IMG/VR virus record: IMGVR_UViG_3300008117_000091 | Coordinates: 1 to 42,631 of that record | Strand: one strand, 5' to 3' | From: a virus | DNA: 42,631 bases | Shown here: in pieces, positions 25,394 through 33,901 of the stretch | Numbering within the stretch: position 1 is the first letter of the stretch | Layout: every line of letters starts with the position of its first letter | Made by a program: the position numbers and the translations under genes | The notes under the pieces: model-generated | Database searches by the model: none | The model's input: the letters and a program-made list of their open reading frames with translations, nothing else | Told to the model about the DNA's origin: nothing

Positions 25394-26334
25394 TAAACAT
25401 GCTTTTAACAGAAAAGCTTAGGCCTAAAGAGCTTAAGCACATGATTTTACCAGAGAGGATCAAGGATGCTTTCAAGAACGGTTTACAACAAAACGTATTA
25501 CTGACTGGATCTCCAGGATCTGGTAAAACTTCTCTTGCAAAGATTTTGTCTGAAAATTCACCAAGGCTTTTTATCAATGTTTCCGATGAAAGTTCTGTTG
25601 ATACCGTACGAGAAAAAATTACAGGATTTTGTTCGACTGTGTCAATCATGAACGACGAAAATCCAACAAAGATCGTGGTTCTTGACGAGTTTGACGGGGC
25701 TTCTGATCAATTCTACAAAGCACTTAGAGGTGTTATCGAAAAATTTGCCAAGAATACTAGATTCGTAGCAACCTGCAATTGGATCAATAAGGTACCAGAT
25801 CCGATGAAGAGTAGATTTGAGGTTTTTGTCTTTGATCCTGTTAACAAGGAAGAAGAGCAGGATCTCAAGGATCAGTGGGAAAAAAGAATAGTACTCATTC
25901 TAGGAAAGTTAGGAATTTCTATCGAGGATAAAGCATTACAATCTTTCGTCAAGAAGTATTATCCTGATATGAGATCAGCTCTGAATTGCATTCAAAGGTG
26001 GCAAATTCAAGGCACAGAAAAAATAACAGATCAGAAGGTATCTGAAACAGCTTGGGACTATGAAGAACTTTATGAAATGCTTTTTCAAAAATTAGACCCT
26101 CTTAAAAGTTATCAAACAATAGTCGGACAATATTCTAATTCTGTTGGTGAGGTAATGGAATCACTTGGACGAGATTTTATAGAATGGATCAGGGAAAGAA
26201 AACCCGAAAAAATCTCTATAATTCCTGCTGTTATTATTTTAGTTGCACAACACCAATCCCAAAGACATCAGGTCATCGATCCCGTAGTGAGTCTATTATC
26301 ACTTTTTTATTCGATTCAAAAATTAACTCAATAA
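25390..26334 (+). CDS. 44: Clamp loader ATPase large subunit (gp44-like)
   Basis: This 314-residue AAA+ protein likely loads the sliding clamp at primer ends. Walker A is GSPGSGKTS (residues 40-48) and Walker B is VVLDEFDGA (DEFD 99-102). The sensor-1 region is RFVATCNWIN and the arginine-finger motif is SRF (141-143; SRC in T4). The lid and collar helices follow. Length and layout match T4 gp44 (319 residues). The ATG overlaps the ligase stop (ATGA); a second ATG at 25399 is possible. No matching small subunit (gp62) is recognised nearby, but the 27949 gene lies in the same unit. Confidence 0.85.
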   Translation: MINMLLTEKLRPKELKHMILPERIKDAFKNGLQQNVLLTGSPGSGKTSLAKILSENSPRLFINVSDESSVDTVREKITGFCSTVSIMNDENPTKIVVLDEFDGASDQFYKALRGVIEKFAKNTRFVATCNWINKVPDPMKSRFEVFVFDPVNKEEEQDLKDQWEKRIVLILGKLGISIEDKALQSFVKKYYPDMRSALNCIQRWQIQGTEKITDQKVSETAWDYEELYEMLFQKLDPLKSYQTIVGQYSNSVGEVMESLGRDFIEWIRERKPEKISIIPAVIILVAQHQSQRHQVIDPVVSLLSLFYSIQKLTQ

Positions 26335-26813
26335 TGGCTTTTAAGGATAGTAAAATAATTTTAGTTGGTAGAGGAGGATCCGGGAAGGATTTCATGAGAA
26401 AAAAGCTCGAACAAAGAGGATTTAAATACTGTGTTTCCTATACTAGTCGCCCAAAAAGGGAAACTGAAAAGGAGGGGAGGGATTACTACTTTAGAGACGA
26501 TACCTTCTTCAATAATAACGTTCACAAGTTTTATGAAATAGATGATTTCAATGGATGGAAGTATGGAAGAACTATAGAGGACTTTGAAAAATCCAGTCTT
26601 TTGATTATGACACCAAGAGGTGTTGCAAGCATAAAACCAGAGCACAGAAAAAAGTGTTTTATTATTTTCATAGATCCTGACAGAGAAATCCTAAGAAAAA
26701 GATTAGCAGAAAGAAATGATGCAGATAGTGCAGAACGTAGATTAGAGGCTGATGACAGGGATTTTATGGATTTTAAAGACTATGATATTAGAATTAAAAA
26801 CGAAGACTTTTAA
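26334..26813 (+). CDS. Guanylate kinase-like nucleoside monophosphate kinase
   Basis: This protein of 159 residues has a P-loop, GRGGSGKD (residues 12-19), then SYTSRPKRETE, the nucleotide-binding stretch of guanylate kinases, and EGRDYYF. The lid-type region ERNDADSAERRLEADDRDF lies near the end. It likely phosphorylates GMP or a dNMP to supply DNA precursors; T4 gp1 does this job but has a different sequence. The start is set at ATG 26334, which overlaps the clamp-loader stop in the TAATG pattern. An upstream in-frame start would only extend into the overlapping gene. Confidence 0.75.
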   Translation: MAFKDSKIILVGRGGSGKDFMRKKLEQRGFKYCVSYTSRPKRETEKEGRDYYFRDDTFFNNNVHKFYEIDDFNGWKYGRTIEDFEKSSLLIMTPRGVASIKPEHRKKCFIIFIDPDREILRKRLAERNDADSAERRLEADDRDFMDFKDYDIRIKNEDF

Positions 26814-26815
26814 TT

Positions 26816-27949
26816 ATGATAAGTGTTATAATAGACGGTAATTACCTATTCCACAAGACGTTTGCTATATTTTCCGATTTTGGATCCAAGCAACCTGGAG
26901 AGGTACTTTCTAGCCCTGCTGAACAGGGAATGTTTATGAGAAAGATCATTACAGATCTTTGCTATTCTTTAAACCAGCTTCCGATTACGGGACATGTTAT
27001 TTTTTGTAAGGACTCTAGATCTTGGAGAAAAGACCTCAAAATAGAAAGGGTTGATTACAAAGGTTCTAGAATTAAGGACGAGAAGGTAGATTGGGGTTCT
27101 TTCTTCGATCTTATGGACGAATTTGGGAAATTTCTAGAAATGAATGGATACGTTTACTCCAAATCCCCAGGAGCAGAGGGTGACGATCTTCTCTGGTTTT
27201 GGAACGAAAAACTCAAAGAAATAGGTCACAATGTTGTGGTTTTTTCTGGTGATAAAGACAGTCACCAGTTAGTAGAATCAACAGATAATAGATGGACGAT
27301 ATGCTGGAATGCAAATTCTAAGAACAATAAGATATTTTGTGGCAATGGATGGAAAAATAATTTCATTGATAAGGAAGAGGAAGCTTCTATTTTCAATCTG
27401 GATTTTGTAAAAGACACAGAAAAAGAGAAAATGATTAAAATTTGCTCTTCCGCAACTTTAGAAGAAATTGACACAAAAAAATTAACATTTGAAAAAATCC
27501 TTACAGGAGATGCTAAGGATGATGTACCAAGTGTATTTTCTTATGAAAAAACCCCAGGTAAGATTTTTAAGCTAACTAAGACTAAGGCGGAATCAATCTA
27601 TGAGCATTATAAGAAATCCGGATGGGGAAATTCAAATCTGGAAGATGTGTGGAAGGATGAAGAATTTTTGGATTGGATATCCGGATATGTTTTAAGGAGC
27701 ATGGCATATACTGATACTGCATCTAACAGAAAAGAGGTAGCAAAAAACTACTCTGAGAATGCACAATTGGTTTGGTTATCAGATCAGGTTATACCAGAAA
27801 AGGTTTTGGCTGATATGGAATTTTCTTTTGTTTCCAATAAGCCAGAAATTAAGTCAGTGTTGACTGATAAGAAAAATATGATCGGGAGATCCAGATGGGA
27901 TTCTTATGAAGCACCTTCTGCTTTTAACCCATTTAAGAGCTTTAGATAA
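26816..27949 (+). CDS. rnh: 5'-3' exonuclease / RNase H (FEN family)
   Basis: This 377-residue protein resembles T4 RNase H, a flap/5' nuclease that removes RNA primers from lagging strands. Metal-binding acidic residues appear in the usual order: IIDGNYLFHKTF (D7), GAEGDDLLWFW (EGDD, about 122) and VFSGDKDSHQLV (about 143-154). A positively charged segment, RKDLKIERVDYKGSR, fits the DNA-binding arch. It is longer than T4 RNase H (305 residues), with extra sequence near residues 180-230. It sits in the ligase-clamp loader unit, 2 bases after the kinase gene. Confidence 0.85.
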   Translation: MISVIIDGNYLFHKTFAIFSDFGSKQPGEVLSSPAEQGMFMRKIITDLCYSLNQLPITGHVIFCKDSRSWRKDLKIERVDYKGSRIKDEKVDWGSFFDLMDEFGKFLEMNGYVYSKSPGAEGDDLLWFWNEKLKEIGHNVVVFSGDKDSHQLVESTDNRWTICWNANSKNNKIFCGNGWKNNFIDKEEEASIFNLDFVKDTEKEKMIKICSSATLEEIDTKKLTFEKILTGDAKDDVPSVFSYEKTPGKIFKLTKTKAESIYEHYKKSGWGNSNLEDVWKDEEFLDWISGYVLRSMAYTDTASNRKEVAKNYSENAQLVWLSDQVIPEKVLADMEFSFVSNKPEIKSVLTDKKNMIGRSRWDSYEAPSAFNPFKSFR

Positions 27950-28347
27950 TGGAACTTTTTGACATTTTAAAATCATTTTTCTCGGAAAAGGACTGGGAGG
28001 AAGTCTCTAAACATGATAAGTCTAGAAATTTTTTCATGATAAATCGGATCATGTCAATATCCTTTCCCCTACAGGCAAATGCTTTTAACAATACCAAAGT
28101 AGATCCAGTTCCTGTTATAGATTTTTGGAAAGCAACTTTGAATCAAAAATATAAAGCTACGCCAGGATGGTTCTTCACATCAACCAAGAAAAAAGATAAA
28201 AAGGAGATATTTAACCCCTCAGATGAGGTCTCTTCCTTTATAAAGCACAAATACGAAATATCGGATAGAGAAATCAAAGAGCTTAGTCAATACTATCCGC
28301 AGGAATTTAAATCCTTCTGCAAGTCAATAGAAGAACTGCTTTCTTAA
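27949..28347 (+). CDS. Unknown protein at the end of the replication block
   Basis: I recall proteins like this 132-residue one from large T4-like phages but not a function. The core is KSRNFFMINRIMSISFPLQ, then ANAFNNTKVDPVPVIDFWK, with a PGWFFTS stretch and a short Lys-rich loop. It starts with a TAATG overlap after the 5' nuclease, so it is part of the replication unit. A role as the clamp loader small subunit is possible by position, but no likeness to gp62 is visible. Confidence 0.55.
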   Translation: MELFDILKSFFSEKDWEEVSKHDKSRNFFMINRIMSISFPLQANAFNNTKVDPVPVIDFWKATLNQKYKATPGWFFTSTKKKDKKEIFNPSDEVSSFIKHKYEISDREIKELSQYYPQEFKSFCKSIEELLS

Positions 28348-28367
28348 ATATGCTTATTCTTTCTGTG

Positions 28368-28376
28368 GATATATAA
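28368..28376 (+). promoter_or_regulatory. Putative late promoter within a small inverted repeat
   Basis: GATATATAA lies 27 nt before the ATG at 28395. It overlaps the left arm of a 7-bp inverted repeat, GTGGATA (28365-28371) with TATCCAC (28383-28389). Confidence 0.65.
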
Positions 28377-28394
28377 GAAAAGTATCCACCAAGA

Positions 28395-30911
28395 ATGAAA
28401 GAATTAAGGCAATATACCAGTGCTATTCAGTCAGTTTCATCCTCTCAGCAAAAGGATTTAACCACAGATCAAAATTTCCAGCAACTGTCTGGTGCAATAA
28501 ACGATCTGCAAGAAGCATTCGGGATAAAAATAGCTGACCCCTATCCAGAGTTCAATAACTCTACGCAGGGACAATTTTTTCTTAAACTTGTAAAATCTGA
28601 CCTCATCCAACTTCCAGCTACCGGTCCAGTTAAAATAGGATTGGATGGAAATAACGGCGGAATTACAGGAGCTTCTATAGCAGTTACAAATAACGTTTTT
28701 GTTGGCGGAGATATAGAACTTTACAACAAGAATGGTACAGGTGGAGCAGTTAGATTTAGGGTTGACAGAAATAGTGCAATCACAAAACCTCCTGTCCCAG
28801 GAGAGGTTAGATTCGTCGGAAATAATTTCCAAGGATATATTTTCCAGGGGGAGGTTGCTTCTTCGTTTACATTTGAAATACTTTCAGGATCAACGGGTGG
28901 AACCATAACAGTAGCTTTAGATGCAGTAAATATAGCAACTGCTACATGGCAAGGTACACCATATCAAACTGCACAAAAGATAGTTTCTGAAATACTTTCC
29001 CTCCAGGGAACACTTAGTGATCCAAACGTAAAAGCATCTTCACATATAGGGAACGTGACTATAGAATCTGTTCCGGGTTATGCTAGTTCTTTTAATGGAT
29101 CAGATATCACAATAACAGTTTCTAATATTGTAACAGATGTAACATCTGGTGAAATGTTAGGTGGTATAGATGGATCTACTGAGTGGGTAAATTTTTCAGG
29201 ATATGTTGGATCAACAGGTCCAACTGGTCCTACAGGAGCAACAGGATCTGTTGGTGCTACTGGACCAGCAGGAGGATCTTCAGGAACAGCGGGATCTTCC
29301 GGAAGTTCGGGGAGTTCTGGATCTATGGGAACATCAGGATCTTCAGGGACATCTGGACAAAATGGGTCATCTGGAACATCCGGACAATCTGGATCCTCTG
29401 GCACTTCAGGCGGCGATGGCCCTTCTGGACCTCCTGGTGCTAATGGAACATCTGGGGTTAACGGATCATCAGGAACCTCCGGATCTTCGGGAAGATCTGG
29501 AATGGATGGTTCACATGGAACTTCCGGGTCTACTGGTACATCTGGATCTACCGGAACTTCAGGGGTAAACGGATCCTCAGGATCGACGGGAACCTCTGGA
29601 TCATCAGGAACCTCCGGATCATCAGGAGCTTCTGGAACATCAGGGTCGACGGGAACTTCTGGATCTTCTGGATCTATGGGAACTTCAGGAACTGCGGGAC
29701 TTAATGGGGACAGATATGCAACAGGAGCATCTAGTTATGATGTAACGCACAATACCGCTTCTGCCATAACTCTTAGCCAATCTTTAGTAGGAACTTCAGT
29801 ATATTTTAATACGGAAGAATTTGATCTTTCATATACAGTAGCACAAAATGTTGTCGTTGCGGTAGATGAGGATAATTGGATAGCAGGTATTATCCAATCT
29901 TTCGATGGACCAAATGGATATGCTGACATTTTAGTAAATGATGTTGAGGGAACCTCAACATACGGTACTTCACAGGAATGGTTCATGAACTTGGATGGGT
30001 CAGTAGGACCCGCGGGATCTGCAGGTAGTTCAGGATCATCAGGAACTTCGGGTTCTTCAGGAAGATCTGGATCTTCTGGATCTACTGGTACATCAGGTTC
30101 TTCAGGAACATCTGGATCATCAGGAACCTCTGGATCATCAGGAACCTCTGGATCTACTGGTACATCAGGTTCTTCAGGAACATCTGGATCATCAGGAACC
30201 TCCGGATCTACTGGTACATCAGGTTCTTCGGGAACATCTGGATCATCGGGGGAAAATGGATCATCAGGAACCTCTGGATCATCAGGAACCTCCGGATCCT
30301 CTGGGGCAAACGGAGCACCAGGTTCTTCTGGGACATCTGGATCCTCTGGGGCAAACGGAGCACCAGGTTCTTCTGGGACATCTGGATCCTCTGGGGCAAA
30401 CGGAGCACCAGGTTCTTCTGGGACATCTGGAGTAGGTGGAGCTTCTGGGACAGCAACAGAGGTTGCATTCTTTACAGCTGGAACCACATTAGGGTCCGAT
30501 TCTGGTCTATACTGGGATAACACAAATAAAAGATTAAGTATAGGTGCAGGAACCAATCCAACACATCCTTTAGAGGTAGACGGAAACGTTTCTAATATTT
30601 CAATCTATGCTAGCCATGATGTTGCAGCTTTCTCAGATATTTCGGTTAAAGAGGATGTTCAGGTTATCGGAAATGCAATAGAAAAAATAAAGCAAATCAG
30701 AGGAGTAACTTTCATAAGAAAAGATTCTGAAGATAAAAGTAGAAGAGCGGGTGTTATCGCTCAAGAGGTAGAAAAGGTTATGCCAGAGGTTGTTTCAACT
30801 AAAGAAGACGGAACACTAATGGTAGCATATGGTAACCTTGTTTCGTTGCTTATTGAGGCAATAAAAGAGCAGCAAGAAGAGATTGAAATCCTTAAGGCAA
30901 AATTAAAATAA
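28395..30911 (+). CDS. Collagen-like tail fibre with C-terminal S74 chaperone
   Basis: This 838-residue protein has an N-terminal helix-rich anchor (about residues 1-50), a beta-rich section, two long collagen-like G-x-y blocks (about 272-438 and 536-686) and a domain between them (about 440-535). The last 94 residues form an intramolecular chaperone domain of the S74 peptidase type: FSDISVKED, IKQIRGVTF, RRAGVIAQEVEKVMPEVV and a closing coiled coil. S747 and K752 are five apart, the spacing of the Ser-Lys dyad in endosialidase fibres, so the chaperone is likely cleaved off just before S747 after trimer folding. It probably forms a trimeric fibre or spike for host binding. Confidence 0.85.
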   Translation: MKELRQYTSAIQSVSSSQQKDLTTDQNFQQLSGAINDLQEAFGIKIADPYPEFNNSTQGQFFLKLVKSDLIQLPATGPVKIGLDGNNGGITGASIAVTNNVFVGGDIELYNKNGTGGAVRFRVDRNSAITKPPVPGEVRFVGNNFQGYIFQGEVASSFTFEILSGSTGGTITVALDAVNIATATWQGTPYQTAQKIVSEILSLQGTLSDPNVKASSHIGNVTIESVPGYASSFNGSDITITVSNIVTDVTSGEMLGGIDGSTEWVNFSGYVGSTGPTGPTGATGSVGATGPAGGSSGTAGSSGSSGSSGSMGTSGSSGTSGQNGSSGTSGQSGSSGTSGGDGPSGPPGANGTSGVNGSSGTSGSSGRSGMDGSHGTSGSTGTSGSTGTSGVNGSSGSTGTSGSSGTSGSSGASGTSGSTGTSGSSGSMGTSGTAGLNGDRYATGASSYDVTHNTASAITLSQSLVGTSVYFNTEEFDLSYTVAQNVVVAVDEDNWIAGIIQSFDGPNGYADILVNDVEGTSTYGTSQEWFMNLDGSVGPAGSAGSSGSSGTSGSSGRSGSSGSTGTSGSSGTSGSSGTSGSSGTSGSTGTSGSSGTSGSSGTSGSTGTSGSSGTSGSSGENGSSGTSGSSGTSGSSGANGAPGSSGTSGSSGANGAPGSSGTSGSSGANGAPGSSGTSGVGGASGTATEVAFFTAGTTLGSDSGLYWDNTNKRLSIGAGTNPTHPLEVDGNVSNISIYASHDVAAFSDISVKEDVQVIGNAIEKIKQIRGVTFIRKDSEDKSRRAGVIAQEVEKVMPEVVSTKEDGTLMVAYGNLVSLLIEAIKEQQEEIEILKAKLK
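29207..29710 (+). repeat. Collagen-like G-x-y block, first
   Basis: Triplets begin GPTGPTGATG and shift to Ser/Thr-rich forms such as GSSGTSG. Pro is frequent only at the start. The codons vary (TCA, TCT, TCC, TCG) though the residues repeat, so the array is old or selected for protein rather than DNA repeats. Confidence 0.85.
30294..30428 (+). repeat. Perfect 45-nt tandem repeat, 3 copies, in the fibre shaft
   Basis: Three copies begin at 30294, 30339 and 30384 and encode GSSGANGAPGSSGTS. They appear identical at the DNA level, unlike the surrounding Ser/Thr triplets, which suggests recent expansion. The block is in frame, so a change in copy number would lengthen or shorten the shaft by 15 residues. 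Confidence 0.85.
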
Positions 30912-30912
30912 G

Positions 30913-31458
30913 ATGATTAAAAATATGCCTAAATTGAGCGAAGTTGACAAGAGACTAGTACAGAGTGTTATTAACTCAATTGATTGGGATCAAATAGCAA
31001 AATTCTATAGGATTCTAAACAAAAAAATAGGATATGAACAGGTTAAAATAAAAGGTATTTCCAGAGACGAAAAAGTAACTCCAGAATCTGTAAAGGAAGA
31101 GCTCAATAAAGTTTTGGAATATATTATAGAAAACGATTTACCCGAAATGACTTATGGAAATTGGGTAATAGTATGGACTAACGGTGAATGGGAGATCTCA
31201 CAGACTATAGATTCATCGGATATGGAAGGAGAAAAAGAAGAAATTGACATTCCTATAATGGAATCTACCTTACACGTGCATTTTGTCCCTCAAAGTGTTA
31301 CTGTGAAGGAGGAAATAGATATTCCTGAAAACTTTTTTGAGATAGACGATTCAGTTCTACTAGAGGGTAGACTAAAACAGTGCATAGAGCAGGAAGATTA
31401 TATTTTAGCTGGAAAAATTAGAGACGTAATAGAGGAATTAAATAAGAGAAAGAAATGA
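30913..31458 (+). CDS. Protein with C-terminal UVR-type motif
   Basis: This 181-residue protein has a helical N-terminal half (DKRLVQSVINSIDWDQIAKF) and a middle beta stretch (TYGNWVIVWTNGEWEISQT). At the end, LEGRLKQCIEQEDYILAGK then IRDVIEELNKRK matches the UVR motif, a helical pair that mediates protein contacts in UvrB, UvrC and ClpC-type proteins. It follows the fibre gene by 1 base, and its end overlaps the next gene by 4 bases (ATGA). The role is unknown; the motif alone does not show a repair function. Confidence 0.65.
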   Translation: MIKNMPKLSEVDKRLVQSVINSIDWDQIAKFYRILNKKIGYEQVKIKGISRDEKVTPESVKEELNKVLEYIIENDLPEMTYGNWVIVWTNGEWEISQTIDSSDMEGEKEEIDIPIMESTLHVHFVPQSVTVKEEIDIPENFFEIDDSVLLEGRLKQCIEQEDYILAGKIRDVIEELNKRKK

Positions 31459-32351
31459 TTAAAAGACTAAATGAGCAATTTGCTCAGACATTTGCTGGCG
31501 ATGGATTTAATAGCTCAAATGGCGTATTTAAAGTTAAGTATAAATCCTTTGACGACCTTTCTCAAGCTAGGGGAAGGGAAGATCATCCATATGATTACGT
31601 AAAGGGAAGTGAATTTCAAGCGGGTGATGTTGTAATGGCTAAAATTAAAAATTTAGGAAATAAAATAAAAGCCGAGATAATTTCAAGTGCTAGAACATCT
31701 GACGGTAAAAGAACTGTTTTCAAAATAAAAAGTCTAGCAGACAATAAGATTTATACTGTTCCGGTTTATGCTCTAGAACTATCTAACGATCAAGGAAATA
31801 TAGCTAAGAAAAATATGGGAGCTTCTACCATTTCAAACAGACAAAAATTTTTAACAGGGTTAAAATATAATAACGGGAATTTTATTTGGGGTTCTTTAGA
31901 ATCCAAATTAAATTCTAAAACTGATATTCTTCTTCAGGAGGGAACCTCAAAAATGGAAAGACCCGGAATCATTGATCCGTCTATGAAGATCGTTTTAATA
32001 GACACAAATATTCCAGATTATGAACAGCATATAGAAAATTTTAAAAAACTTGGAATAGTTTATTTGGTCCCTGAAAATAAAACTCTTTTTATTCACAAGT
32101 CGGATCCTAATTTCTTAAAATTAACTGACAATCATTTAATTGTAATAGAAGCGGTAGAAGTTGCAAAAAATCTTTCCAAAAATCATAGAGATGGGAGGGT
32201 ACAAGATATTTTAGCAGCACAAATCCTAAGAAACAAGGGACTTAAAGAAGCGTATAAAATTATAGCATCAAATTTTGAAAAAAAGCACGGCGTTTCTTAT
32301 GGAGAATCCTTAGATGAGCTATTCTCAGAAATTGAAGGTTACCTTTTATAA
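31455..32351 (+). CDS. Possible inactive zincin-like protein
   Basis: I recognise only parts of this 298-residue protein. Residues 55-115 look like a small beta-barrel (GDVVMAKIKNLGNKIKAEI). The last 80 residues recall the end of phage-type zinc peptidases: DNHLIVIEAVEVAKNLSKNH stands where the active enzymes have an IEAHEIxH helix, and LAAQILRNKGLKEAYKIIA then FEKKHG fits the following helices. The HExxH metal site is replaced (V-E-V-A-K), so if the relationship is real the enzyme is dead. This is a weak similarity from memory. Confidence 0.5.
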   Translation: MIKRLNEQFAQTFAGDGFNSSNGVFKVKYKSFDDLSQARGREDHPYDYVKGSEFQAGDVVMAKIKNLGNKIKAEIISSARTSDGKRTVFKIKSLADNKIYTVPVYALELSNDQGNIAKKNMGASTISNRQKFLTGLKYNNGNFIWGSLESKLNSKTDILLQEGTSKMERPGIIDPSMKIVLIDTNIPDYEQHIENFKKLGIVYLVPENKTLFIHKSDPNFLKLTDNHLIVIEAVEVAKNLSKNHRDGRVQDILAAQILRNKGLKEAYKIIASNFEKKHGVSYGESLDELFSEIEGYLL

Positions 32352-32354
32352 AAT

Positions 32355-33062
32355 ATGTCGATAGAAAGAATCAGAAGAAAGATTCCGTTTCCGGAGCAGT
32401 CCAATTTAAAAAAACCAGAAAATCTAAATTCAGATTATCCGACAGGAGACCCTGGTGAATTTCAAAAATTTATAAATCTTCACAAAGAAGAATCATTTGT
32501 TATTTGTGGATGTGGTGTTTCGCTGAATGATTACGGGTTTGACAGTTTCAATAAGCATGTAACTATTGGTGTTAATGATGCAGGTCAAAAAATAAACTGT
32601 AAATATTTGGTCGTTGTAAATGAGCCACACACGTTTAAATGGGGCAGGTGGGAATCAGTTAAAAACAATGATTCGGAATACACCTTTACACACATAAAGA
32701 ATCTCCCTATTGAAAAAAGAGAGAGAACAGTTCTAGTTAAACTTGGAAAATATGAGGGATTGAATCTCTATAACCATGGATTCATAGACTACACCACAAA
32801 TTCTCCTTATATGGCAATCGTAATTGCTTGCCAGATGGGTGCAAGAAAAATAGCTTTAATTGGTGTAGACTTTACTATGAATCACTTTTTCGGAGAAACG
32901 GGAAAGCATCAAATCATGAGGGAAATTGAAAAGGTAAAGGAGCAATATTCAAATCTAGGAAAGCATTTAAGTTCTAGCGGAATTAAAATAGCAAATCTTT
33001 CATCAGAGAGTTTAATTGAGTCCTGGCCTAAAATGACCCTGGAAGAATTTGAAACAATCTAA
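32355..33062 (+). CDS. Rossmann-like DUF115/MptE-type protein
   Basis: This 235-residue protein has a nucleotide-fold opening, FVICGCGVSLNDYGFDSF (about residues 46-63), then a mid section with KYLVVVNEP. A closing SPYMAIVIACQMGARKIALI then GVDFTMNHFFGETGKH segment (about 153-190) is typical of DUF115 / MptE-like proteins, some of which act as glycosyltransferases or on sugar nucleotides. In a phage it might modify DNA, capsid or host surface. The exact reaction cannot be told from sequence. Confidence 0.55.
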   Translation: MSIERIRRKIPFPEQSNLKKPENLNSDYPTGDPGEFQKFINLHKEESFVICGCGVSLNDYGFDSFNKHVTIGVNDAGQKINCKYLVVVNEPHTFKWGRWESVKNNDSEYTFTHIKNLPIEKRERTVLVKLGKYEGLNLYNHGFIDYTTNSPYMAIVIACQMGARKIALIGVDFTMNHFFGETGKHQIMREIEKVKEQYSNLGKHLSSSGIKIANLSSESLIESWPKMTLEEFETI

Positions 33063-33083
33063 ATTCTTTTCGTTATAATTTAG

Positions 33084-33848
33084 ATGAACGCTCACAAAAC
33101 AGGGATATTAATTAGATTCCCTCTTATTCACAAAAAAGGGAAAAAACACGCATATAAAGTCACATTTAGCGACTTTATACTTAGGAAGATCCAAGAAGGA
33201 TTAAATCTGGGATATAAGTGCTTGATATTTGAGATATCGGATGATGATTTTGATTGTTTGGATTTTTCGGTGGGGAGTGGAGATAAAGAATCCATTTTGG
33301 ATTATTTAAAATCCGGAACCAGATTATCTTTTTATATAAAAGGTAAAAAACATTTAACTTCCGACTCTGAAGATGAAACAGAGCAAGCTAAATCACAAAT
33401 ATCCCACTGTTTAGATTTTATTAAGGAATTTGATCTCGAGGGACAGGAATTTCCCCTTATACTTCATGTTGGTGGAGCAAAGGGAGACAGAAAAGGAACT
33501 ATGGAAGATTTCTGTAAAAAACTAGAATCCTTTTTGTCCACAGAAAACATTCAAAGAATTGCAGTAATTAATGACGAGAAGCCGAGTCTTTTTTCTGTCA
33601 AGGATCTATTGCCGGGTGTTTTTTACAAGATTAAAATTCCTATAGTTTTTAGATCTACCTCTTATCCAACAAATCAGGGAAATCTAACACTCAATGAATC
33701 CCTATTCCTAGCAGCTTCTACCTGGAAAAGAAACATCAATCCTATTTTTATTTACCTTCCGGGAAACACTAAGCTTTCGGACGATCAAACAAGACCATTT
33801 GGCTTAGAGCTAGATTTTGTTTTTGATAACAGATTACCCGAGCCTTAA
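33084..33848 (+). CDS. UV damage endonuclease (UVDE)-like protein with altered active site
   Basis: This 254-residue protein follows the UVDE TIM-barrel pattern. FPLILHVGGAKGDRKGTMED matches the LHVGG-x-YGDK stretch. IQRIAVINDEKPSLFSVKDLL matches the RLVLENDD...Y-x-x-x-DLL segment. IKIPIVFRSTSYPTN occupies the place of the IPVVFDxHHH segment, and LTLNESLFLAASTWK the following helix. Several residues that bind metals in UVDE are changed: the Glu of ENDD is Ile, the Asp and His of D-x-H-H are missing, and the early HP motif is FYIKG. The His of LHVGG is kept. It may be a structural or damage-binding relic, or act by a different site. It lies in a repair block with an Fpg/Nei-like gene. Confidence 0.6.
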   Translation: MNAHKTGILIRFPLIHKKGKKHAYKVTFSDFILRKIQEGLNLGYKCLIFEISDDDFDCLDFSVGSGDKESILDYLKSGTRLSFYIKGKKHLTSDSEDETEQAKSQISHCLDFIKEFDLEGQEFPLILHVGGAKGDRKGTMEDFCKKLESFLSTENIQRIAVINDEKPSLFSVKDLLPGVFYKIKIPIVFRSTSYPTNQGNLTLNESLFLAASTWKRNINPIFIYLPGNTKLSDDQTRPFGLELDFVFDNRLPEP

Positions 33849-33888
33849 ACATTTTTTATTTTCGGGGTGTTTTATTATTTTTACCAAT
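33848..33888 (+). promoter_or_regulatory. Putative early/middle promoter before the Fpg/Nei gene
   Basis: AAACATTTTTTATTTTCGGGG is followed after 8 bases by TATTTTTA. It matches the element before the ligase (17 of 21 bases by eye) with the same spacing to a TAnnTTT element. The ATG is at 33902. Confidence 0.55.
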
Positions 33889-33901
33889 AAACTTTAATGT
33901 T

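Noticed and set aside
26184-26333. Upstream extension of the nucleotide kinase
   Set aside because: It runs inside the clamp-loader gene in another frame, and the ATG at 26334 with a TAATG overlap fits the local pattern and the family start.
27949-28347. Assignment as clamp loader small subunit gp62
   Set aside because: The position fits, but no recognisable gp62 pattern is present.
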